This document shows positions 8,969-17,084 of a stretch of DNA of 64,000 nt, piece by piece (the stretch's first letter is position 1; the number at the start of each line of letters is the position of its first letter). The stretch is from Ga0077530 sp035565975. GTDB taxonomy: Bacteria > Pseudomonadota > Alphaproteobacteria > Rhizobiales > Hyphomicrobiaceae. The stretch is taken from NCBI GenBank assembly GCA_035565975.1, contig DATMRT010000081.1, positions 1 through 64,000 of the forward strand, given 5' to 3'. The notes beneath the pieces are model-generated. The model saw nothing but the letters and a program-made list of their open reading frames with translations. It did no database searches and was not told the origin of the DNA. Made by a program: the position numbers and the translations under genes.

Positions 8969-10426
8969 GTGGAACGTGATCGCACCAAGGCGCCGCCGAA
9001 GCGGCGCTATCGCCGGCCCGACAACCAGACCGCAATCCGGCCGGGCCAGCCCGTGTCACGCGGTCCTGGCGACCGTAAAAAGCGTCCGGAGCCCCCGCCA
9101 GCACAGGGCCTCGACGCCCGCGTCATGGCCGTCGACATCCTCGAGCACGTCCTCGCCCGCGGCAAGACACTCGACGAAGCACTCGGCGCGACGCAGTCGG
9201 GCGCCCGTCAGCGCGAACTCGACGTCCGGGATCGCGGCCTTGCGCGCCTATTGGCGACGACCGTGTTGCGCCATCGTGGCCGTCTCAGCGCCGTCGTCGG
9301 CAAATTTCTGGAGCGACCCCTCCCGCGCGAAGCGTTCCGCGCCAACCTGATCCTGCTCAGCGCCGCCGCTCAGCTTCTGCTGCTCGGCACGCCGGGACAT
9401 GCCGCGATTTATCTCGCTGTCGCGCAAGCCCAGCGCGATCCCAAGGCCGAGCGCTACCAGAAGCTGGTCAACGCTGTGCTGCGCAAGGTCGATGCGCAAG
9501 GCCCTGCGATCCTCAAGACGCTCGATGGCGTGACGAACGATGTGCCGGCATGGCTGCTGGCGCGCTGGTCGCGAACTTATGGCGCAGATGACGCCCGCAA
9601 GATCGCCGAAGCCAGCCTCGAGGAAGCCGCTCTCGACGTCACGCTCAAGGATTCACGCGAGGCGGCGCTCTGGGCCGAGCGCCTCAAAGGTGCCCCGCTT
9701 CCTCAAGGCAGCATCCGCCTCGGCGAGCACGCGCCGATCGAGGAGCTTCCTGGATTCGCCGAGGGCGTATGGTGGGTGCAGGACGCGGCCGCAAGCCTGC
9801 CCGCCCGCCTCCTGGGCGATGTGACGGGCAAACGCGTCGCCGATCTCTGCGCGGCACCGGGTGGGAAAACGGCCCAACTCGCGAGTTTTGGCGCACAGGT
9901 ATTCGCCGTCGATCATTCCGCTGTGCGCCTCAAACGGCTCGAGGCCAACATGCAGCGCCTCGGCCTCGCCGACCGTGTGACCACCGTCCAGGCCGACATC
10001 CTCGATTGGAAACCCGCAGAGCCGTTCGATGCCGTCCTGCTCGACGCACCATGCTCCGCGACCGGCACGATCCGCCGCCATCCCGATCTCATGCACCTGA
10101 AGGGCGAGGCGGATATCGCGCGGCTCGCCAAACTGCAGGCACGTCTCCTCGCGGCCGCCGCCGCGATGGTCGCCCCCGGCGGCACGCTCCTCTACTGCAC
10201 GTGCTCGCTGGAGCCCGAGGAAGGCGAGCAGCAGATTGCGCAATTTCTCAGCGAGAACCCTGCATTCACACGTCGGCCCGTCATGGCTGCCGGTGTCGGC
10301 GGCGTCGCCGACTGGGTGACGCCTGTCGGAGACCTGCGCACACTGCCGTTCCATCTGCCGATGGAGGCGCCCTACAAGTCCGGCATGGATGGATTCTATG
10401 CGGCGCGGCTGGTGCGCGCAGCCTGA
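8969..10426 (+). CDS. rsmB: RsmB-family 16S rRNA m5C methyltransferase
   Basis: This 485-residue protein has an N-terminal NusB-like RNA-binding domain (about residues 45-185) and a C-terminal Rossmann methyltransferase. It shows the SAM motif LCAAPGGKTAQLA, the catalytic DAPCSATGTIRRHPD and the second cysteine motif LLYCTCSLEPEEGE. By family it methylates C967 of 16S rRNA. It starts with GTG at 8969. The Arg/Lys/Pro-rich first 45 residues are an extension typical of alphaproteobacteria. It probably shares a transcript with htpX and ends 3 bp before the convergent recG stop. Confidence 0.92.
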   Translation: MERDRTKAPPKRRYRRPDNQTAIRPGQPVSRGPGDRKKRPEPPPAQGLDARVMAVDILEHVLARGKTLDEALGATQSGARQRELDVRDRGLARLLATTVLRHRGRLSAVVGKFLERPLPREAFRANLILLSAAAQLLLLGTPGHAAIYLAVAQAQRDPKAERYQKLVNAVLRKVDAQGPAILKTLDGVTNDVPAWLLARWSRTYGADDARKIAEASLEEAALDVTLKDSREAALWAERLKGAPLPQGSIRLGEHAPIEELPGFAEGVWWVQDAAASLPARLLGDVTGKRVADLCAAPGGKTAQLASFGAQVFAVDHSAVRLKRLEANMQRLGLADRVTTVQADILDWKPAEPFDAVLLDAPCSATGTIRRHPDLMHLKGEADIARLAKLQARLLAAAAAMVAPGGTLLYCTCSLEPEEGEQQIAQFLSENPAFTRRPVMAAGVGGVADWVTPVGDLRTLPFHLPMEAPYKSGMDGFYAARLVRAA

Positions 10427-10429
10427 GCC

Positions 10430-12547
10430 TCACGCCGCATGAAAGAGGCGCACGGCCTCGTCACATTCGAAGAGATAGAGCAGCAGCCGGATGGCGGCCC
10501 CCCGCGGGCTCGTGAGCTTCGGATCGCGCTGCAGGAGCAGCGTCGCATCGTCCCGCGCTGCCGCGAGCAGCTCCGGAAAGCCCGGCACCTCGGCAACGCG
10601 GAACTCCGGCGCCCCGCTCTGGCGCGCGCCGAGCACTTCGCCGCCACCCCGCAACTCCAGATCCTTCTCGGCAATGAGAAAGCCGTCCTCCGTCGCGCGC
10701 ATCATCTCGAGCCGTGCCTGCGCCGTCTCGCCGAGCGGGCCTTTGTAGAGCAGGATGCAGAAGGACTGCCGCGCGCCGCGTCCGACGCGCCCACGCAACT
10801 GATGAAGCTGCGCGAGCCCGAAGCGCTCGGCGTGCTCGATGACCATGATCGAGGCATTCGGCACATTCACGCCGACCTCGATGACCGTCGTCGCGACAAG
10901 CACCGAGAGTTGTCCTGACGAGAACGCCGCCATGGTCTCGTCCTTGGCCGAGCCCGACATGGCGCCGTGCAGCAACCCGACCTTGCCCGGTCCGAGAGCC
11001 TGCGCGAGGTGTGCCGCGCGCGCCTCGGCCGCCGCCAGCTCCGACGTCTCCGTACTCTCGATCAGCGGGCAGACCCAGTAAATCTGCGCGCCCTCGTTCA
11101 CCGCACGCTTGAGCCCGTCGATGATCTCCTCGATGCGCTCGACGTTGGCGAGCCGCGTATCGACGGGCTTGCGGCCGGCGGGCTTCTCCGTCAGGCGCGA
11201 GACATCCAGATCGCCGTAGTGCGTCATCAAAAGCGTGCGCGGGATCGGCGTCGCCGTCATCACGAGCACGTCCGTGCCGCCATCCTTGCCCTTCGCCTGC
11301 AAGGCAAGCCGCTGGTGCACGCCGAAGCGGTGCTGCTCGTCGATGACCGCGAAAGCGAGATCGTGGAAAACCACATCATCCTGGAAGAGCGCGTGTGTGC
11401 CGATGAGGATGTCGATCTCGCCTACCGCGAGGCGCTCCAGCAATTCGCGCCGCGGCTTTCCTTTCTCGCGACCGGTCAGCAGCGCGACGCGAAGACCAGA
11501 GGCCACTGCCAGCGGCTCGATGGTTTCCAGATGCTGCCGCGCAAGCACTTCCGTCGGCGCCATGAGCGCTGCCTGTGCGCCCGCCTCGACGGCAATCGCC
11601 ATCGCCATGAGCGCAACGACCGTCTTGCCCGAGCCGACATCGCCCTGCAGCAGGCGCAGCATCCGGTAGGGTGCCGCCATATCCTTCGCAATATCGACAA
11701 TGGCCTTCTGCTGCGAGTTCGTCAGCGCAAAGGGCAGTGCCCCGGCGATGCGCGTGCGAATGGCACCGTTGCCGCTCGTCTGTCGCCCCGGTCGCGCTTT
11801 CAGGCTCTGGCGTACGAGCCCGAGCGCGATCTGCCCCGCCAGCAGTTCGTCATAGGCGAGCCGCTGCCACGGCGCGCCGCCAGGCGAGACATCACCCGCG
11901 TCCGTCGGCCGATGCAGGCGCACCAGTGCCTCGTTGAGCGTCGGCCATTGTTTCTTGGCGCGCCAGTCCCCCTCCTGCCACTCGGCAAGCGTCGGCAATC
12001 GCTCCATGGCCTGCCGCAGCGCCTTGCCGAGGACTTTGCCCGAGAGGCCCGCCGTCAGCGGATAGACCGGCTCCAGCAGCGGCAGGTCATCACGTGCCTC
12101 GGGCGCGACGATGTAATCGGGATGCGTCATCTGCACCCGATCGTTGTAGTGCTCGATGCGCCCCGAGATGAACCGCACCGAGCCCACCGGAAGCTGGCGC
12201 TCGATGAACTGGCGATCGGCATGGAAGAACACGAGATCGATCTGACCGGTGTCGTCCTCGCACGCCACCTTGTAGGGCGCCTTGTTGTTCCCGCGCGGGC
12301 TCGGGCGGTGCTTGAGAACGCGCACCTCCAAGGTCGCGATCGTCCCCGGCACGGCGCCTGCAATCGTCGGCGCGGCGCGGCGGTCGATGACGCCGGTCGG
12401 GAGGTGCCATAGCAGATCGATGACCCTTGGCGCTGCGATGCCCGGCGGCAGGCGAACAGCCTTCTTGAGCAGCGCCTCGAACCGCGGCCCGACACCGGTC
12501 AGGCCGCGAGCCGAGCCAAAAAGGGGGGCGAGCTGATCTGGCCGCAT
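10430..12547 (-). CDS. recG: ATP-dependent DNA helicase RecG
   Basis: RecG reverses stalled replication forks and branch-migrates Holliday junctions. The 705-residue product has the N-terminal wedge/OB region (about residues 1-260) and then superfamily 2 helicase motifs: LLQGDVGSGKTVVALMA (Walker A), IDEQHRFGVHQR (motif II), MTATPIPRTL (motif III) and HQLRGRVGRGARQS (motif VI). Length is normal. It is divergent from sdhE-mfd, with 213 bp between, a common alphaproteobacterial arrangement linking two repair helicases. Confidence 0.97.
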   Translation of the reverse strand: MRPDQLAPLFGSARGLTGVGPRFEALLKKAVRLPPGIAAPRVIDLLWHLPTGVIDRRAAPTIAGAVPGTIATLEVRVLKHRPSPRGNNKAPYKVACEDDTGQIDLVFFHADRQFIERQLPVGSVRFISGRIEHYNDRVQMTHPDYIVAPEARDDLPLLEPVYPLTAGLSGKVLGKALRQAMERLPTLAEWQEGDWRAKKQWPTLNEALVRLHRPTDAGDVSPGGAPWQRLAYDELLAGQIALGLVRQSLKARPGRQTSGNGAIRTRIAGALPFALTNSQQKAIVDIAKDMAAPYRMLRLLQGDVGSGKTVVALMAMAIAVEAGAQAALMAPTEVLARQHLETIEPLAVASGLRVALLTGREKGKPRRELLERLAVGEIDILIGTHALFQDDVVFHDLAFAVIDEQHRFGVHQRLALQAKGKDGGTDVLVMTATPIPRTLLMTHYGDLDVSRLTEKPAGRKPVDTRLANVERIEEIIDGLKRAVNEGAQIYWVCPLIESTETSELAAAEARAAHLAQALGPGKVGLLHGAMSGSAKDETMAAFSSGQLSVLVATTVIEVGVNVPNASIMVIEHAERFGLAQLHQLRGRVGRGARQSFCILLYKGPLGETAQARLEMMRATEDGFLIAEKDLELRGGGEVLGARQSGAPEFRVAEVPGFPELLAAARDDATLLLQRDPKLTSPRGAAIRLLLYLFECDEAVRLFHAA

Positions 12548-12626
12548 ACGCTCTCGGCTGCTTTCTCTCGGCTGCTCTACTATGCTTCGGGCGGAGCCCC
12601 TTGGACCGGCCGCTCCGAAGGGCTAT

Positions 12627-12641
12627 ATCACAGCCTGTGAT
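12627..12641. promoter_or_regulatory. Perfect 15-bp palindrome between recG and sdhE
   Basis: The sequence ATCACAGCCTGTGAT is a perfect 7+1+7 inverted repeat in the 213-bp divergent region between recG and sdhE. It lies 80 bp upstream of recG and 120 bp upstream of sdhE. It has the size and symmetry of a dimeric regulator site, but I cannot match it to a named regulator. It does not look like a LexA site of this group (GAAC-N7-GAAC). Confidence 0.35.
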
Positions 12642-12760
12642 CGGACGGTGGACCTGGGTCCCCCGACTACCCGAGCTGTCCACGAAACCTGCCGCTTTCG
12701 GGCGTATGGGCAAAGACGGATTCCGCCCGTCGCAGTCGACCGGCAAGGAGCACGCGTTCA

Positions 12761-13033
12761 ATGACGACCGACGACACGCGCCGCCGCCGCGCGCTCTATC
12801 GCGCCCAGCACCGCGGCACCAAGGAAATGGACTTCCTTCTCGGGCGGTACGCGGAAGCCCGCCTTGCCGGCATGGCGCCGGCCGACATGACGAGCTTCGA
12901 GGAGCTGCTGGCACTTCCCGATCCGCAGCTTCAAGGCTGGCTCATGATGGGCCAATCCTTCGAGGGCAGCGCGCTTGCCGACCTGCTTCGCGACATCCAG
13001 CATTTTCACGGCATCGGCGGTTCGCCCCGATAA
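12761..13033 (+). CDS. sdhE: FAD assembly factor SdhE (SDHAF2/Sdh5 family)
   Basis: SdhE promotes covalent attachment of FAD to the flavoprotein subunit of succinate dehydrogenase or fumarate reductase. The 90-residue product carries the conserved HRGTKEMD motif (RGxxE) near residues 22-29 and the helical FEELLALPDPQLQGWLM segment, typical of the family. A ribosome site CAAGGAG is seen about 9-15 bases before the ATG. It ends 9 bp before mfd and is probably cotranscribed with it. Confidence 0.95.
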   Translation: MTTDDTRRRRALYRAQHRGTKEMDFLLGRYAEARLAGMAPADMTSFEELLALPDPQLQGWLMMGQSFEGSALADLLRDIQHFHGIGGSPR

Positions 13034-13042
13034 ACAGATCAA

Positions 13043-16000
13043 ATGGCTCAGACTCACGCCGCGAAGGCACCCGTATCAGCGCCGACCATTCTTCCCGGCG
13101 AGGAAATCGTCCTCGGCGCGCCGGAAGGCTTTGACGCGGCCGTGCTCGCGCGTCTCGCCGACGAGGCCAGCGCCGCCCACGGCGCGCCGCAGACGCTGCT
13201 GCACATCGCGGCCGACGATCGCCGTCTCGAACAGCTCGAAGCCGGGCTTGCGTTCTTCGCGCCGAAGACGCGCATCATTTCCATTCCCGCCTGGGATACG
13301 GTTCCCTATGACCGCGTCGGCCCCGAGCCCGAGATCGTCGCGCGCCGCATCGCGGGTCTCGCCCGTCTCGTCGCCGGCAGCTCGAAGACGCCGACGATTG
13401 TGCTGACGACCGCCAATGCCGTTCTGCAGCGAGTGCCGCCGCGCGATTTCCTGCGCCGTGCGCTGCGTCCCATGGCACCCGGCCAGCGCGTCGATCGCAA
13501 TCGCCTGATCGATCGCCTGACCCGCGCGGGTTACGTGCGCACGGGCACCGTCATGGAGCCCGGCGAGTTCGCCGTGCGTGGCAGCCTCGTCGATCTTTTT
13601 CCGCCGGGCCGCACGTCTCCCGTGCGCCTCGACTTCTTCGGCGACACCATCGAGAGCATCAAGGCTTTCGATCCCGAGACCCAGCGCACGGGCAAGATCG
13701 TGCAGAGGCTCGTGCTCATGCCCGTGAGCGAGCTCTCCTATGGCCCGGACGCCGAAAGCCGCTTCCGCCAGGGCTATGTCGCGGCCTTCGGTGCCGTAAA
13801 GGGCGACGATCCGCTTTATGAGGCGGTCAGCGCCGGCCAGCGCTATCCCGGCATGGAGCACTGGCTCGCCCTCTTCCACGAGCACATGGAGACGCTGTTC
13901 GACTACGCGCCGGACGCGTTGCTCAGCTTTGATCCCATGATGGACGAGACCATCGCCGATCGCCTGGAGCAGATCCGCGATCACTACGAGGCGCGCGTCA
14001 ACGGGCTCGAGACCACGGCGTTCGGCGCGGCGCCCTACAAGCCACTCCCGCCCGATCGTACGTATCTGAATGACAAGGAGTGGCGCGGCGTTCTGGCGCG
14101 CCGTTTCCTGCTGCGCTTCGCAGCTTTCGGTGCCGCGCCATCCGAGGATGCCCGCCAGCGCGACTTCAGCGGTCGTCCAGGACGCACGTTCGCCGCGGAA
14201 CGCAACAGCGAGAACGTCAACGTCTTCGATGCGGTCGTTGCGCATGTGAAATCGCTGCAGGCAAACGGCAGGCGCGTCGTCCTCGCCGCCTGGACGACTG
14301 GCGCCGGCGAGCGGCTTGCCAACCTCCTGACTGAGCATGGCCTCGCCAAACCGACGCGCATTGCCAATCTCGCGGAAGGCCTCGTGCTGCCGCAGTCGAC
14401 ACCCCTTCTCGCGACGCTCGGCCTCGAACGCGGCTTCGAAACCTCGGATCTCGCCGTCATCGCCGAGCAGGACATTCTCGGCGATCGTCTCGTCCGGCCG
14501 AAGAAGCGCACGCGCCGCGCTGCCGACGTCATCACCGAAGCGACGAGCCTCACCGCGGGCGATCTCGTCGTCCATTCCGATCACGGCATCGGCCGCTTCA
14601 TGGGTCTCAAGACGATCGAGGCGCTGGGCGCGCCCTACGACTGCCTCGAGATCGACTACGCGGGCGGCGATAAGCTCTACCTTCCCGTCCAGAACATCGA
14701 GCTTCTGTCGCGCTACGGCTCTGACGAGACGAATGCCCAGCTCGACCGCCTCGGTGGCGTCGGTTGGCAGACGCGCAAGGCCAAGCTCCGCCAGCGGCTG
14801 CGCGAGATCGCCGGCGAGTTGATCAAGGTCGCGGCCCTCCGTCAGCTCAAGTCCGCACCCATGCTCGAAGCGCCCGAAGGGGCCTACGCCGAGTTCGTCA
14901 CGCGCTTCCCACATCAGGAGACGGAGGACCAGGCGCAAAGCATCGATGCCGTGCTCGGCGATCTCACTTCGGGCCGGCCCATGGACCGCCTCGTGTGCGG
15001 TGATGTCGGCTTCGGCAAGACGGAAGTCGGCCTGCGCGCCGCTTTCATCGCCGCCATGGCCGGCCTGCAGGTCGCGGTGGTGGTTCCGACTACGCTGCTC
15101 GCGCGCCAGCACTACAAGACCTTTGTCGAACGCTTCAAAGGCCTGCCGATCCGCATCGGACGCGCCTCGCGCCTCGTCAGCAACAAGGAGCTTGCCGAGG
15201 TCAAGGCGGGCCTCAAGGACGGCACGATCGACATCGTCGTCGGCACCCACGCACTGCTCGGCAAATCCATTCAATTTGCGCGCCTCGGCCTGCTCATTGT
15301 CGACGAGGAGCAGCATTTCGGCGTCGGCCACAAGGAACGTCTGAAGCAGCTCAAGGAGGACGTCCACGTCCTGACGCTCACCGCGACGCCCATCCCGCGT
15401 ACCTTGCAGCTCGCGCTGTCCGGCGTACGCGAGCTTTCGCTCATCACCACCCCCCCGATCGATCGCCTCGCCGTCCGCACGTACATCTCGCCCTTCGATC
15501 CGATCATTGTCCGCGAGGCGCTGCGCCGCGAGCGTCACCGCGGCGGGCAGTCCTTCTACGTCGTGCCGCGCATTGCCGATCTCGATGACGTCGCTGAGTT
15601 CCTGACCGAGGAGGTGCCGGAGCTGCGCGTCGTGCGCGCGCACGGCCAGATGACACCCTCGCAGCTAGAAGACGTCATGAGCGCCTTCTACGACGGCCAG
15701 TACGACGTGCTGCTGTCGACCGCCATCGTCGAGTCCGGCCTCGACATCCCGAACGCGAATACGCTTATCGTGCATCGCGCCGACATGTTCGGCCTCGCGC
15801 AGCTCTATCAGCTCCGCGGCCGCGTCGGGCGCTCCAAGACGCGCGCCTACGCCTACCTGACGACACCACCCGGCAAGCGCCTGACCGAAGGTGCCGAGAA
15901 GCGCCTCAAGGTCCTGCACTCGCTCGACACGCTCGGCGCCGGTTTCTCGCTCGCCTCGCACGACCTCGACATCCGCGGCGCCGGCAACCTGCTCGGCGAC

Positions 16001-16558
16001 GAGCAATCGGGCCATATCCGCGAGGTCGGCTTCGAGTTGTATCAATCCATGCTGGAGGAGGCCATCGAGGCCATCCGCGGCGGCGAGCTCGGCGAGATCG
16101 ACGAGCAGTGGAGCCCGCAGATCACCCTCGGCACGCCGATGCTGCTACCGGAGACCTACGTCGCCGACCTCCAGGTGCGCCTCGGCCTCTATCGCCGCCT
16201 CGCCAACCTCAAGTCCCGCGAAGACATCGATGCCTTTGCCGAAGAGCTGGTCGACCGCTTCGGTCCCCTCCCCGACGAGGTCGAGCATCTCCTCGACGTC
16301 ATGGAGATCAAGGCACTCTGCCGCCGCGCTGGCATCGCCGAGATCGACGCGGGCCCTAAGGGCGCTTCGGTGCTCTTCCGCAAGGGCCAGTTCGCCAATG
16401 CGCAGGGGCTCGTGGCCTTCATTCAGGCGTCGAAGGGGCTTCTGCGCCTCATGCCCGACCAGAAGCTGGTCTTCAAGGCCGACTGGGAGGCCCCGGCGGC
16501 CCGCCTCAAGGGCGTGCGCGGCCTCGTGCAGGAGCTGGCGCGCGTCGCCGAAGGCTGA
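13043..16558 (+). CDS. mfd: Transcription-repair coupling factor Mfd
   Basis: Mfd removes RNA polymerase stalled at lesions and recruits UvrA. The 1171-residue product shows the N-terminal UvrB-like region and a CarD/RID-type RNA polymerase-interaction segment (GDLVVHSDHGIGRFMGL). The translocase core has LVCGDVGFGKTEVGL, VDEEQHFGVGHKERL, LTATPIPRTLQLAL and YQLRGRVGRSKTRAYAYL, and a C-terminal TRCF domain follows. Length is standard. The ribosome site upstream is weak, fitting coupling to sdhE just before it. Confidence 0.98.
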   Translation: MAQTHAAKAPVSAPTILPGEEIVLGAPEGFDAAVLARLADEASAAHGAPQTLLHIAADDRRLEQLEAGLAFFAPKTRIISIPAWDTVPYDRVGPEPEIVARRIAGLARLVAGSSKTPTIVLTTANAVLQRVPPRDFLRRALRPMAPGQRVDRNRLIDRLTRAGYVRTGTVMEPGEFAVRGSLVDLFPPGRTSPVRLDFFGDTIESIKAFDPETQRTGKIVQRLVLMPVSELSYGPDAESRFRQGYVAAFGAVKGDDPLYEAVSAGQRYPGMEHWLALFHEHMETLFDYAPDALLSFDPMMDETIADRLEQIRDHYEARVNGLETTAFGAAPYKPLPPDRTYLNDKEWRGVLARRFLLRFAAFGAAPSEDARQRDFSGRPGRTFAAERNSENVNVFDAVVAHVKSLQANGRRVVLAAWTTGAGERLANLLTEHGLAKPTRIANLAEGLVLPQSTPLLATLGLERGFETSDLAVIAEQDILGDRLVRPKKRTRRAADVITEATSLTAGDLVVHSDHGIGRFMGLKTIEALGAPYDCLEIDYAGGDKLYLPVQNIELLSRYGSDETNAQLDRLGGVGWQTRKAKLRQRLREIAGELIKVAALRQLKSAPMLEAPEGAYAEFVTRFPHQETEDQAQSIDAVLGDLTSGRPMDRLVCGDVGFGKTEVGLRAAFIAAMAGLQVAVVVPTTLLARQHYKTFVERFKGLPIRIGRASRLVSNKELAEVKAGLKDGTIDIVVGTHALLGKSIQFARLGLLIVDEEQHFGVGHKERLKQLKEDVHVLTLTATPIPRTLQLALSGVRELSLITTPPIDRLAVRTYISPFDPIIVREALRRERHRGGQSFYVVPRIADLDDVAEFLTEEVPELRVVRAHGQMTPSQLEDVMSAFYDGQYDVLLSTAIVESGLDIPNANTLIVHRADMFGLAQLYQLRGRVGRSKTRAYAYLTTPPGKRLTEGAEKRLKVLHSLDTLGAGFSLASHDLDIRGAGNLLGDEQSGHIREVGFELYQSMLEEAIEAIRGGELGEIDEQWSPQITLGTPMLLPETYVADLQVRLGLYRRLANLKSREDIDAFAEELVDRFGPLPDEVEHLLDVMEIKALCRRAGIAEIDAGPKGASVLFRKGQFANAQGLVAFIQASKGLLRLMPDQKLVFKADWEAPAARLKGVRGLVQELARVAEG

Positions 16559-16659
16559 CGACCGCCGTCATCACAGCTTCAGTATCCCGCGGGATTGACT
16601 TCCCGCCCGAGAAGGCGCACGTCACGCGCCCGCTTCTCAGTCCAGCAGGGAGACCCGCC

Positions 16660-16893
16660 ATGGCTTTCATAACGGCAGACGTCATTCCGAGCGACGATGA
16701 TGAGCAGCCGTTCAAGGTTGTCTTCATGCGCGGCGACGAGATCATCGTCGAATGGCTCGTCGACTCGCAGGAGGAGGGCGAGGAGCAACTCCTCGAAGCC
16801 GTCCGCGAGCTCGGCGAGGATGAGGATGACGACGAAGACGAGGATGATGACGACGAGAAAGAGGACGAAGACGACGACGACAAGCGGGCGTAA
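16660..16893 (+). CDS. Small protein with a poly-acidic tail
   Basis: The 77-residue product has a folded-looking first half (FKVVFMRGDEIIVEWLVDSQ) followed by about 30 residues that are almost all Asp and Glu, with a final Lys-Arg-Ala. AGGGAGA lies 8-14 bases before the ATG. No family is recognised. Acidic tails of this kind can mimic nucleic acid or bind basic proteins or cations, but nothing in the sequence shows which. It stands alone between mfd and the caspase-like gene. Direction, ribosome site and amino-acid composition support a real gene. Confidence 0.65.
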   Translation: MAFITADVIPSDDDEQPFKVVFMRGDEIIVEWLVDSQEEGEEQLLEAVRELGEDEDDDEDEDDDDEKEDEDDDDKRA

Positions 16894-16934
16894 GCGCGCC
16901 TGACCTCAAGAGGCGTCAGCCGTCTCCCACCTCG

Positions 16935-16974
16935 GTGCCGCGCACCGGGGAAAATCCAGATGCGCGGCACTTCG
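16935..16974 (+). terminator. Hairpin after the acidic-protein gene, possible terminator
   Basis: GTGCCGCGCA and TGCGCGGCAC form a perfect 10-bp stem around a 16-base loop, followed by TTCGTTTG. It lies 41 bp after the acidic-protein stop and before the caspase-like gene. The T-run is short and interrupted, so efficient intrinsic termination is uncertain. Confidence 0.45.
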
Positions 16975-17084
16975 TTTGCTGGTGGTCGAGCCGCGCGCGC
17001 CCGGCTTGCAACAGCTTCCAAAATCCTCAACAATAGAAGGGTACTCTTTGTATTTTCTCATGTGGACACGTTTCAGAGGTCCAG

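Noticed and set aside
10967..12412. A 481-codon frame opposite recG
   Set aside because: Shadow of the RecG reading frame; no start signal or recognisable domain.
13076..15643. An 855-codon open frame antisense to mfd
   Set aside because: It is a high-GC shadow frame: composition is Arg/Glu/Asp/Ala-biased without domain motifs, while the sense strand is unmistakably Mfd.
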